NCBI RefSeq assembly: GCF_013044505.1
Contig: NZ_JABERD010000005.1
Coordinates: forward strand, 59,708 to 123,707
Direction: 5' to 3'
Origin: Streptomyces sp. S3(2020)
GTDB taxonomy: Bacteria > Actinomycetota > Actinomycetes > Streptomycetales > Streptomycetaceae
Length of the DNA stretch: 64,000 nt
Shown piece by piece: positions 51,404 to 59,461 of the stretch. The notes beneath the pieces were generated by a model. That model did no database searches. It worked only from the letters and a program-made list of their open reading frames with translations, and was not told where the DNA came from. The position numbers were made by a program, and so were the translations under genes. The stretch's first letter is position 1. Every line of letters begins with the position of its first letter.

Positions 51404-52468
51404 TCACCCGATACTGACGGCACCTCGGAAACCGTCCGACGCCATGGTCGACATCGCGTCGAGCCTCGCCTCCGGCACCGGGAGGAGGTGGGCGTCGACC
51501 CACGTGTCCCCCGCTGCGGCCTGAGCCCAGGGGTCGTCGATCACCACCGCTCCCTCCACGGCGCCGTGGCACAGGACCCAGTGCGGCACATCGAACCCTT
51601 GCATCTCGGCCAGGGAGAGCAGGAGCAGCACGTGCTGGCCCCGGCCGATGAGGTCACGGACCGTGGGCAGTGCGAGGCGACGCGGGTCGACGGACACACC
51701 GATGCGGTCGGCGTGCGCGCGAGAGCTGCGCTGAAGCACGGCACGCCAGTCCTGTTCCTTCTCGTCTAGGTGGTCGAGGAGGACCGGCCGGTCGGTGTCC
51801 AGATGGACGGTGACGTGCGATGACGGCCACCGTCTGCGCACGGCCACGCCCAGTCCGACGGGTTCGCAGGCGGGGAAGTTGGTGGCCTCCCGCCAGAGGG
51901 TCAACTCCGCCTGGCGGTCCAGGTCTTCGCCCACCAGGATGCCCGCGTGCGTCTGGGCGACGAGAGCCGTGACGGCACCGCAGGTGAAGTGTGTGCTCTG
52001 CCCGTAGTAGGGAGGCCGTTCGACCACGCCGCCGCCCAGCCAGCGGACGTATCCGGCAGGGGGCCCTGACGCGCCGTCGGACTGCGCAAGCGGAGGGTCC
52101 AATGCCGTGAAACCCGCGGCGGCGGCCTCTTCGGGGCTTGCCGTCCATCCTTCCCACTTGACCTGCGCCAGCCGCTGCTCGCGGGCGTGGGCGATGACGG
52201 CCGCGGCGGCCGCGGGCACATCGCCGACGGCGTCGACGATCTTCAGGTAAGCGGTACCCGGACGTGCCGTCACCAGGGCGGCCGCGATCCACTGCTCCCC
52301 GTCCTCGCCCGGAACGGCCACGAGGACGGGCGCGTGCGCGGAGCGGTCCACCGCATGCCAGCGCTCCGGCACCTCATGCAGTCCGTGCCGCCGCAGCAGA
52401 AGCGGTGTGGAAGCACGCTCGAAGGGGACGACGACGTACCGCATGGGCGCTTGGCGTGAGGACGGCAT
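51404..52468 (-). CDS. C39-like cysteine peptidase with N-terminal acyltransferase-like part
   Basis: A 354-residue protein. Residues about 1-140 resemble a degenerate GNAT-type fold (AHAREQRLAQVKWEGWTASPEEAAAAGF). The second half is a papain-like C39/DUF3335 module: STHFTCGAV places Cys163 as nucleophile, and HWVLCHGAVEGAVVIDDPW gives the His and Asp. Without an attached ABC exporter it is a stand-alone C39-like protein, which may trim or bind a peptide rather than export it. AGGAG sits 7-8 bp before ATG 52468. It lies between the permease and DUF4246 genes. Confidence 0.8.
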   Translation of the reverse strand: MPSSRQAPMRYVVVPFERASTPLLLRRHGLHEVPERWHAVDRSAHAPVLVAVPGEDGEQWIAAALVTARPGTAYLKIVDAVGDVPAAAAAVIAHAREQRLAQVKWEGWTASPEEAAAAGFTALDPPLAQSDGASGPPAGYVRWLGGGVVERPPYYGQSTHFTCGAVTALVAQTHAGILVGEDLDRQAELTLWREATNFPACEPVGLGVAVRRRWPSSHVTVHLDTDRPVLLDHLDEKEQDWRAVLQRSSRAHADRIGVSVDPRRLALPTVRDLIGRGQHVLLLLSLAEMQGFDVPHWVLCHGAVEGAVVIDDPWAQAAAGDTWVDAHLLPVPEARLDAMSTMASDGFRGAVSIG

Positions 52469-52518
52469 GCCGGCACTCCTTTGAGGACGGAGAAGGGTAC
52501 GGAAGCTCGGAATCTCCG

Positions 52519-54621
52519 TCATGCGCGGGACTGCCTGAGCACCCACACGAAATACGGGGCTCCCACCAGAGCGATCATGAGGCCGGCCGGTAGCTGGGCG
52601 GGGGCGATCACCGTACGGCCCAGCGCGTCCGCCACACACACCAGCAGGCCGCCCAGCAGCATCGCGACGGGAATCGCGCGGCTGTGCCGGGCGCCCACCA
52701 GCGAGCGGGCGAGGTGAGGGGCGACAAGTCCCACGAAGCCGACGACGCCCACGGCGATCACACTGAGCGCGGCGAGTACCGCGGCGATCGCCAGCGCGGC
52801 GAAACGGGTGCGCTGCACCCTGACGCCGACGACGCGTGGGGTGTCCTCGTCGACGGCGAGCAGGTCGAGCCGGCCGCGCATGCACAGCAGCACCGGGAAG
52901 GCGATCGCCAGCGCCACCGCGATCGGTACGACGTCGGCGAAGGTCCGTCCGTAGGTCGTGCCGGACAGCCAGGTGAAGATCCGCGGTGTGTCGTAGGGGT
53001 CGGCGCGCAGCAGGAGGAAGGTGGTGAGGGAGCTGAGGCCGTAACCCATGCCGATGCCGATCAGGACGAACCGGTCGGGCAGGAAGCCACCGCGCCAGGA
53101 GAGCAAGGAGATCACCGCGAAGGTGGCGAGGCCGGCCGTGACGGCGACCGCGATGAGCAGCGGCCGCCCGCCGGACGCACCCGAGGTGACGACACCCGCC
53201 GCACCCAGGCCGGCGCCCGCGGTGATGCCGAGCACACCCGGCTCCGCGAGGGGGTTGCGCACCGAACTCTGCACGACGCATCCGGCCAGTCCCAGCGCGG
53301 CGCCTGCGACGATCGCGGCGCTCACCCGCGGCACCCGGTCGTCGAGCGCCTGGCCGATGAGGTCCGGAGCGCTCCCCTGGATCCACAGCGCGATGTCCCC
53401 CGTCCGCAGCCACAGGCTGCCCGCCAGAACGGACGCGACAGCCGCCACCGCGAGCAGCGCCGCCGCACCCGACACGACGACGAGGAAGGCACGCCGCGAC
53501 CGCACGGCGACACGCGCCGGGGGCGGTTGCCGCACCCCGCCCGTGTCGCGCAGGCGCAGCGCGAGCACGACGATCACGATCGAGCCGAGCAGTGCTGTCG
53601 GTACGCCGGTGGGGATGGAGGCGGCCCCGTCCGCGCCCTGCACCGCGCGCAGTACAGCGTCCGAGAGCAGGATGAGCAGCGCGCCCAGCAGACCCGCCGC
53701 GGGCAGCAGGAAGGCATGCCCGCGCAGCGCTCGAATCCGGCTCGCAATCAGGCGGGCCAGCACCGGTGCGCCGAGACCGACGAAGGCGATGGGCCCGGCG
53801 AGCGTGACCGCCGTGCTGGTCAGGAGCACCGCGCAGATCACCGCGCACACACGGGTGCTGCGGATCGGTACGCCCAGCGTGGCGGCGGCGTCATCGCCGA
53901 GATGCATCACATCCAGCCGCCTGGACAGCGCCAGGGCGACACAGAGCACCACGGTGACGACGGGGAAGGCGCGCGCCGAGGCGTCGATGTTCAGCTGCGC
54001 GAGCGAACCGCTCCCCCAGGCGAACAGCCCCGTGGTGTTCTTGGAGAACAGGATGAGCAGCATCCCGGTCGCGGCGTCCAGGGCCATCGCCACCGCCGAC
54101 CCGGCCAGGATCAGGCGTGTGCCCGCCGTGCCCGCCGCCCGGCCCGCCAGCAGCAGCACCACGCCGGCGGCGAGCAGACCGCCCGTGAACGCGACGGCAC
54201 CCGAGGCCCACAGCGGCACGGAGACACCGAGAGCGGCGACGCACGTGATGCTGAGATACGCCCCGGCCGTGACCGCGACCGTGTCCGGGGAGGCGAGCGT
54301 GTTGTGGGTGACGGACTGGAGCAGCGTGCCCGCGCAGCCCAGGGCGACACCCACGGCCAGGCCCGCGAGCAGGCGCGGCAGGCGTGAGCCGGTGAAGATC
54401 TCGCCGACCAGGACCCCTTGCGTGCTCTCGTGCTGTCCCGCGGCATAGCGCGCCAGGTCAGCGAAGCCGACACCCGACGTTCCCTGCGTCAGATGCCACA
54501 GGCCCACCATCGCCGTCGCGGCCGTAAGGGCGACCAGGACGGCCACGCCGGCGGGGCCGCCGCCGCGCTCGGAAGCGGGCAGCGGCCTTTCCTGCGGCGG
54601 TGCCAGTCGTGCTGTGGTCAC
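52519..54621 (-). CDS. Fused double FecCD-type iron-siderophore permease (FhuB-like)
   Basis: A 700-residue permease made of two fused FecCD halves of about 330 residues each, as in FhuB. Both halves show the family's conserved positions: QSVTHNTLASPDTV then GPIAFVGLGAPVLARL in half one, and QSSVRNPLAEPGVLGITAGAGLGA then GVVGFVGLVAPHLARSLVG in half two. That gives about 20 membrane helices. GTG 54621 overlaps the lipoprotein stop (GTGA). It would import a ferric siderophore or a related chelate together with the lipoprotein and ATPase encoded upstream. Confidence 0.92.
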   Translation of the reverse strand: MTTARLAPPQERPLPASERGGGPAGVAVLVALTAATAMVGLWHLTQGTSGVGFADLARYAAGQHESTQGVLVGEIFTGSRLPRLLAGLAVGVALGCAGTLLQSVTHNTLASPDTVAVTAGAYLSITCVAALGVSVPLWASGAVAFTGGLLAAGVVLLLAGRAAGTAGTRLILAGSAVAMALDAATGMLLILFSKNTTGLFAWGSGSLAQLNIDASARAFPVVTVVLCVALALSRRLDVMHLGDDAAATLGVPIRSTRVCAVICAVLLTSTAVTLAGPIAFVGLGAPVLARLIASRIRALRGHAFLLPAAGLLGALLILLSDAVLRAVQGADGAASIPTGVPTALLGSIVIVVLALRLRDTGGVRQPPPARVAVRSRRAFLVVVSGAAALLAVAAVASVLAGSLWLRTGDIALWIQGSAPDLIGQALDDRVPRVSAAIVAGAALGLAGCVVQSSVRNPLAEPGVLGITAGAGLGAAGVVTSGASGGRPLLIAVAVTAGLATFAVISLLSWRGGFLPDRFVLIGIGMGYGLSSLTTFLLLRADPYDTPRIFTWLSGTTYGRTFADVVPIAVALAIAFPVLLCMRGRLDLLAVDEDTPRVVGVRVQRTRFAALAIAAVLAALSVIAVGVVGFVGLVAPHLARSLVGARHSRAIPVAMLLGGLLVCVADALGRTVIAPAQLPAGLMIALVGAPYFVWVLRQSRA

Positions 54622-55682
54622 TTCTTGTCGAGGACGTCGACGTAGGCGTCGATCGCCTGCTCGCAGGAGCGCGGTCCGCCCGCGCCCCACACCCGGGCCG
54701 GGAAGGCGTGGGCGCGGCCCTCCTCGACGGCCGGGAGGGACTTCCAGATCGGGTTCTTCCGCAGGGCCGCCACGTAACCGCCGGCTCCTTCGTCGTTCGC
54801 GTAGAACAGGTTGGCGTCGCCCACGGCGGTCAGGCCCTCGACGTCGGTCTGTGCGAGACCGTAGGACGGGTCGACGCCCCCGTCACCGTGCTTGCTGTTG
54901 ACGTCCTTGGTCCACGCGGGCGTCATGCCCAGTTCCTTGCCGATCTCGGTGAAGAGGGCGCCGTCGCTGTAGGGGCGGACGGTGAGGTTGCCGCTCTGGA
55001 GCCATCCGTCGAAGAACAGGAAGTCCTTGGTCGGCAGGTCCGCGTCGGTGACCTGCTGCTTCGCCTCGGCGAGGTGCTGGTCGAACTCCTCGAGCACCTG
55101 GTCGGCCCGCTCGGTGCGTCCCGTCGCCTCGCCGATCATGCTGAAGACCTTGCGCATGTTCCCGATCGGGTCGTCGGGATCCGCGCCTCGCGTGGCCATC
55201 ACCGGCACGCCCCGCTTCTCCAGCTTCGCGATCATCTCGTCGTCGGCGTCGAACGCCTCCACCACGATGAGGTCCGGGTCGGCCGCGTACAGGGTGTCGA
55301 GATCGGGCTCCTCGCGGGTGCCGATGTCCGTGACCCCGTCGGGCAGCGTCTCCGCGCTCACCCAGGTGTTGTAGCCCTTCGCGTCGGAGACCGCGGTCGG
55401 GGTCACGCACAGGGTCAGCGCGTCCTCGATCTGCTGCCATTCGAGGACGGCGATCCGCTTGGCGGGCTTGTCCAGCGTCACCTTGCGGCCGACGCCGTCC
55501 GTGAAGGAGACCGGCTCGGTCGACGTGGTCGTCCGGTCGTCGGCACAGTTCTTCGACGCGGGTGACGCGCCGGCGCTGCTCGCGGCCGTGGCCTTGTCGA
55601 CGTCGGTCGTTCCACAGGCCGTTGCGGCCAGCAGGGTGAGTCCTGTGGAGGCTGCGGCCGCCAGACGACGGGCACGGTTCAT
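54618..55682 (-). CDS. Ferric-siderophore-type ABC substrate-binding lipoprotein
   Basis: A 354-residue lipoprotein. The signal ends in LLAATAC with Cys23 as lipid anchor. The mature domain has the FepB/BtuF-like pattern: VSFTDGVGRKVTLDKPAKRIAVLEWQQ, PDLDTLYAADPDLIVVEAF and FFDGWLQSGNLTVRPY, ending with a long C-terminal helix. It should deliver a ferric chelate to the downstream permease. The next gene overlaps its stop (GTGA). An Asp/Glu/Ser-rich stretch precedes the fold. Confidence 0.9.
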   Translation of the reverse strand: MNRARRLAAAASTGLTLLAATACGTTDVDKATAASSAGASPASKNCADDRTTTSTEPVSFTDGVGRKVTLDKPAKRIAVLEWQQIEDALTLCVTPTAVSDAKGYNTWVSAETLPDGVTDIGTREEPDLDTLYAADPDLIVVEAFDADDEMIAKLEKRGVPVMATRGADPDDPIGNMRKVFSMIGEATGRTERADQVLEEFDQHLAEAKQQVTDADLPTKDFLFFDGWLQSGNLTVRPYSDGALFTEIGKELGMTPAWTKDVNSKHGDGGVDPSYGLAQTDVEGLTAVGDANLFYANDEGAGGYVAALRKNPIWKSLPAVEEGRAHAFPARVWGAGGPRSCEQAIDAYVDVLDKK

Positions 55683-55747
55683 GGCGAGTCCTCGTTTCTT
55701 GGGGTGGGTGAAGAGCAGTGGTCGCCCGCGGCGAGGGGCCTGCTGGG

Positions 55748-56614
55748 TCAGGAGGGGTGGCGGCCGAGGGGGTCGATGCGCAGACGGCCTGTCCGGGCGT
55801 CGACTCCGACCTCGACGCGGATGTCGTAGACCGAGCTGATGTTCTCGGCGGTGAGGACCTGGGCGGGTGGGCCGACGGCGTGCACGCGGCCGGCGTGCAT
55901 GAGGACCAGCGTGTCCGCCACGCGTGCCGCCTGGTCGAGGTCGTGCAGGACGACCCCGACCGCTACGCCGTGCTCCTGGACGAGATCGCGCACCAGGTCG
56001 AGCGTCTCGATCTGGTAGCGCAGGTCCAGGTGGTTGGTCGGTTCGTCCAGCAGGACGACGCCGGTGTCCTGGGCCAGACAGGCGGCGAGCCAGACGCGCT
56101 GCATCTCCCCGCCGGAGAGCTCACCGACCGGGCGGCCGGCCATGTCGTGCACCCCGGTGACCGTCATGGCGCGCTGGACGGCGGCCCGGTCCTCGGTGGT
56201 GGGTCCGGCGAAGCCTCGCCGGTAGGGGTGCCGGCCGAACGCCACGACCTCGGCAACCGTCAGTCCTTGGGGCGCGGGTCTGGACTGGGAGAAGAGCGTG
56301 ACCTCCCGTGCGAACCGGCGCGGGCTGAGGAGGGCCGCGTCCCGCTCCTGCTGTCCGGCGCCGCCCAGTGTGAGGTGGCCGGCGTCCACGCGGTGCAGGC
56401 GGGACAGTGCCCGCAGCAAGGTGGACTTCCCGCTGCCGTTCGGTCCGACCAGGGCGGTCGCGCGGCCGGCCTGGAGGGTGAGGGACACGCCGTGGACGAC
56501 CGGCTTGCCGCCGTAACCGAGCTCCAGGCCGCGCCCGTTGAGCGCACCGACCGGGGTGTCGGGGTCGGCTGGAGCTCTGGCTGCGCCGACAGGTGATCGG
56601 GGGTTGGTGAACAT
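55748..56614 (-). CDS. FecE-like ABC transporter ATPase
   Basis: A 288-residue ATPase. Walker A is GPNGSGKST near residue 55, the Q-loop is SQSRPAPQ, the ABC signature is LSGGEMQRV, Walker B is VVLLDEPTNHLDL, and the switch His is in LHDLDQAARVAD. The family is the iron-siderophore/cobalamin importer type. It heads the operon of lipoprotein, permease, C39-like and DUF4246 genes. A possible iron-box sequence lies about 110 bp upstream of its ATG. Confidence 0.92.
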   Translation of the reverse strand: MFTNPRSPVGAARAPADPDTPVGALNGRGLELGYGGKPVVHGVSLTLQAGRATALVGPNGSGKSTLLRALSRLHRVDAGHLTLGGAGQQERDAALLSPRRFAREVTLFSQSRPAPQGLTVAEVVAFGRHPYRRGFAGPTTEDRAAVQRAMTVTGVHDMAGRPVGELSGGEMQRVWLAACLAQDTGVVLLDEPTNHLDLRYQIETLDLVRDLVQEHGVAVGVVLHDLDQAARVADTLVLMHAGRVHAVGPPAQVLTAENISSVYDIRVEVGVDARTGRLRIDPLGRHPS

Positions 56615-56724
56615 CGATGGGTCCGCACACTTCGGGGGTCGGGGACGACGGCACCCTCTGCCCGGACTTCACCGGCCGGGCAGCACGCGGTACCGCGCAC
56701 GGACGACACCGTTCACGGCGAGCA

Positions 56725-56743
56725 CCAACTAAGGGTTACCTAA
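56725..56743. promoter_or_regulatory. Possible iron box (DmdR/IdeR-type half-site)
   Basis: CCAACTAAGGGTTACCTAA matches the TTAGGTTAGGCTAACCTAA iron-box consensus at 12 of 19 positions. The right half is good (7 of 9) and the left half poor. It lies in the gap between the AraC gene and the ATPase gene, where an iron-dependent operator would be expected. Confidence 0.4.
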
Positions 56744-56780
56744 CTGCATGAAGGCTATATTCCGCCCGCCCTGTCGACAA

Positions 56781-57653
56781 TCAGGAGTTCCGGTCAGCCG
56801 ATACGGGATTCCGGACACTCCCCGCGGTCCCCTCGGCCGCGAAGAACGCGCCCGGCGTAGTGCCCATGACGCGCCGGAAGGCGGCGATGAAGGAACTGGG
56901 CTGCGCATAGCCGAGAACCTCGGAGACCGTCATCACGTCGAAGCCCTCGGACAGCAGCATCAGCGCCCGATGGACCCGCAGCATCTGCCGCCACTGCGCG
57001 AAGGACAGACCTGTCGTGTGGCGAAAGGCTCGAGTGATCGTGCGGTCGCTGGTCCCCATGTGCCGAGCCCACTCCTCCAGTGAGCGGTCGTCGGCGGGAT
57101 CGTCCAGCAGGGCTTCGGCGATCGCGTCGATCCGGGGATCGCCGGGCAACTGCAACGTCAGCTGCCGGTGCGACGGCTCGATCACGTCGAACACGACGGC
57201 CTCCGCCCGCGCTCTGGCCGCCTCATCGAGGTCGGTACGCGACAGATGGCCCAGCAGCGACTCCAACAGCGGCGTCATCATGATCGCCTGTGGTTCGTTG
57301 AACGCCACCGGAGTGCGCTCGGGAGCGAAGAACGCGCCGTGGAACTCGGCACCCGCCGTCGCCCGGCCTCCATGCACGATTCCGGCGGGCATCCACAGTC
57401 CATGCCCCTCGACCACGGTGAAGACGCGGTCCCCCACCCGGGAGGTCAACGTCCCCCCGCGCACCCAGACGAGTTCATGGAGAGGATGCGCGTGCGGCGC
57501 CCATTCCGTCGGCACCCGCACGACCTGGGACCCGGCGATGACAGCGAACGGCACGGCATCGGACTGCGGGAGCTCAACCGCCCGGCGCACCACGGTGCCC
57601 GCTTCGCGCCGCCACATCCCGAGGGTAGGTGTGCCGCGGGATGATCGGATCAT
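56781..57653 (-). CDS. AraC-family transcriptional regulator
   Basis: A 290-residue regulator. An N-terminal cupin (about 30-130, with HAHPLHELVWVRGGTL and HGLWMPAGIVHGG) precedes a C-terminal double helix-turn-helix (about 195-280; LEEWARHMGTSDRTITRAFRHTTGLSFAQWRQMLRVHRAL and VSEVLGYAQPSSFIAAFRRVMGTTPGAF). ATG 57653 is used; the frame extends to 57932 without a supported start. It ends about 165 bp before the ATPase start on the same strand, so it could regulate the iron operon, which carries a separate promoter. Confidence 0.88.
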   Translation of the reverse strand: MIRSSRGTPTLGMWRREAGTVVRRAVELPQSDAVPFAVIAGSQVVRVPTEWAPHAHPLHELVWVRGGTLTSRVGDRVFTVVEGHGLWMPAGIVHGGRATAGAEFHGAFFAPERTPVAFNEPQAIMMTPLLESLLGHLSRTDLDEAARARAEAVVFDVIEPSHRQLTLQLPGDPRIDAIAEALLDDPADDRSLEEWARHMGTSDRTITRAFRHTTGLSFAQWRQMLRVHRALMLLSEGFDVMTVSEVLGYAQPSSFIAAFRRVMGTTPGAFFAAEGTAGSVRNPVSADRNS

Positions 57654-57855
57654 GCGCTTGATTCTATTCGCCCGGATCCGTGCCACGGGCGCGGGCATCG
57701 CGTCTCCGGCCGCCACCGCGAGGCACACCTGGTCGGGCGCCAGATCCGGGATGGGCGCATGGGCGACGTCCGGATGCGAGTGGAACAGGGTCGCCGAACG
57801 GGCCAGATACCTCGCATCGCAAGGTTCTGGAGGGACGTCGAGCGCGGTTCTCTCG

Positions 57856-58333
57856 ATGGGCGACTTGGTGACCGTCGTCCAGGATCTCCCCGTGCCCAGC
57901 CTCGCCGTCGAGACCCTGTTGCCCGTCAACACGGCACTGGCCGTGGCCCTGGTTCTGCTGCTGCTCGTGGGCGCCGCGAGCGCCGCCTGGTTCCGGTTGT
58001 CGCCGGACGGCTCCTACCGGCGGGCCCGCGAGATAGCCGTGGCGGGCGCGCGGGCGGCGGTGCAACTGGCCGTGGTGTCCCTGGTGATCGTCTGGGCGGT
58101 CCGGCACACCGCGGCCCTGCTCGGCTTCCTGTTCCTCATGTTCGCCGTGGCGACCCGCACGGCGGGGCGGCGGATCACCGCGAACCACACCTGTCGTGCT
58201 CATCGCGCTGCTGGCGGTCGAGGCGATCGCCTTGGCACTGACGGTCGAACTCGTGGCCCGCGACCGGCTTCACCGCCGAACCGCCGCCGAACAGGAGCGG
58301 GAGCCGAAGCGCTCGGCGGCGCGGCAGAAGTAG
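57856..58333 (+). pseudogene. fetB: Broken FetB-type (UPF0014) permease gene
   Basis: The 5' part (57856 to about 58190) encodes the first ~110 residues of a FetB/YbbM-like permease: about three membrane segments and the ATRTAGRRI signature. The frame then shifts. The next frame (to the TAG at 58331-58333) encodes a typical FetB C-terminus, VVLIALLAVEAIALALTVEL and then a basic tail. About 100 residues of the middle are missing, so a deletion removed the core and put the ends out of frame. FetA/FetB proteins export iron; loss here beside an iron-uptake operon is notable. A sequencing error alone would not explain the missing centre. Confidence 0.6.
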
Positions 58334-58443
58334 CGACTGGGGTTGCGTCGTGTACCGGACGATCCGGACCTGGCCGCCGCCCAGTTACCCGGCATGACCT
58401 CCAACTACCCCTTCTGGCCACGCACGTTGCTGCCCCGCTGCGC

Positions 58444-59325
58444 TCAGCGCTGTGCTAGGGCCCGGATCTCGTCGGCGATCAGCTTGGGGTCCTCCTCGGC
58501 CATGAAGTGGCCGCACGAGACGGTGCGGTGACGCAGATCGTCGGACCACGCGCTCCACAGCCCCTGGGCGTGGTAGCCGAGGGCCGCGCCCCAGTCCTGC
58601 TGGAGGACGGTGACCGGCATGGCCAGCCGGTTGCCGGCCTCCCTGTCCTCGGTGTCGTGCGCCACGTCCACGCCGGCCGAGGCGCGGTAGTCGGCGACGA
58701 TGGAGGGCACGGCCGCGGCGGACGCGGCGAGGTAGTGGTCGCGGACGTCGGCGGGGATCGCGTCGGGGGCGTTGGTCCAGGCGTCGAGGAAGTAGGCGAA
58801 GAAGGTGTCGGCGGACGCCTCGATCATCTGCTCCGCCAGGCCCGGGGGCTGGGCCATGAGGTAGAGGTGGAATCCGACCGCGGCGTTCACCCCGCGCAGG
58901 GCGTCCCACATGTCCAGGGTCGGCAGGACGTCGAGGAACAGTGCGCGGGACACCGTCCGCGGGTGGTCCATCGCGGCGCGGAAGGCGACCAGGGCACCGC
59001 GGTCGTGGCCGGCCAGGGTGAAGCGGTCGTGGCCCAGTTCGGCGGCGAGGCGGACGACGTCCCGGGCCATGGTCCGCTTGGCGTAGGTCCGCGGCCCGTT
59101 CTCGGCGGGCTTGTCGCTGGCGCCGTAGCCGCGCAGGTCGGGACAGATGACGGTGTGGTCGGCGGCGAGGTCGGCGGCGACGTGCCGCCACATCAGGTGG
59201 GTCTGCGGGAAACCGTGCAGCAGTACGACGGGGCTGCCGGTGCCGCCGACGGCGGCGCTCAGCGTGACGCCGTCGCCGACCGGCACGCGGTGCTCGGTGA
59301 ATCCGGGAATGCTCGGGTGTGTCAC
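58444..59325 (-). CDS. Alpha/beta hydrolase (haloacetate dehalogenase/epoxide hydrolase-like)
   Basis: A 293-residue alpha/beta hydrolase. The oxyanion region is VVLLHGFPQTHLMWRHVA, the nucleophile Asp is in LAGHDRGALVAFR, and the catalytic His is in TVSCGHFMAEED. DLRGYGASDKP and LFLDVLPTLDMW are typical of fluoroacetate dehalogenases and epoxide hydrolases. Asp rather than Ser as nucleophile argues for one of these two chemistries. GTG 59325 follows CAGGAG. Divergent from the SARP regulator with 136 bp between. Confidence 0.9.
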   Translation of the reverse strand: MTHPSIPGFTEHRVPVGDGVTLSAAVGGTGSPVVLLHGFPQTHLMWRHVAADLAADHTVICPDLRGYGASDKPAENGPRTYAKRTMARDVVRLAAELGHDRFTLAGHDRGALVAFRAAMDHPRTVSRALFLDVLPTLDMWDALRGVNAAVGFHLYLMAQPPGLAEQMIEASADTFFAYFLDAWTNAPDAIPADVRDHYLAASAAAVPSIVADYRASAGVDVAHDTEDREAGNRLAMPVTVLQQDWGAALGYHAQGLWSAWSDDLRHRTVSCGHFMAEEDPKLIADEIRALAQR

Positions 59326-59461
59326 AGCGACTCCTGTGGCTCGTGGCAGAGTGGGCGCCGGGGCGCCCCGGGACGGCACCCAGGTTGCGGGCCCCGGATC
59401 AGCGATCGATGAGTGGACACGCGGCACCCCGGAACGGCGCCGCCCGCGAAGGGACGACGCC

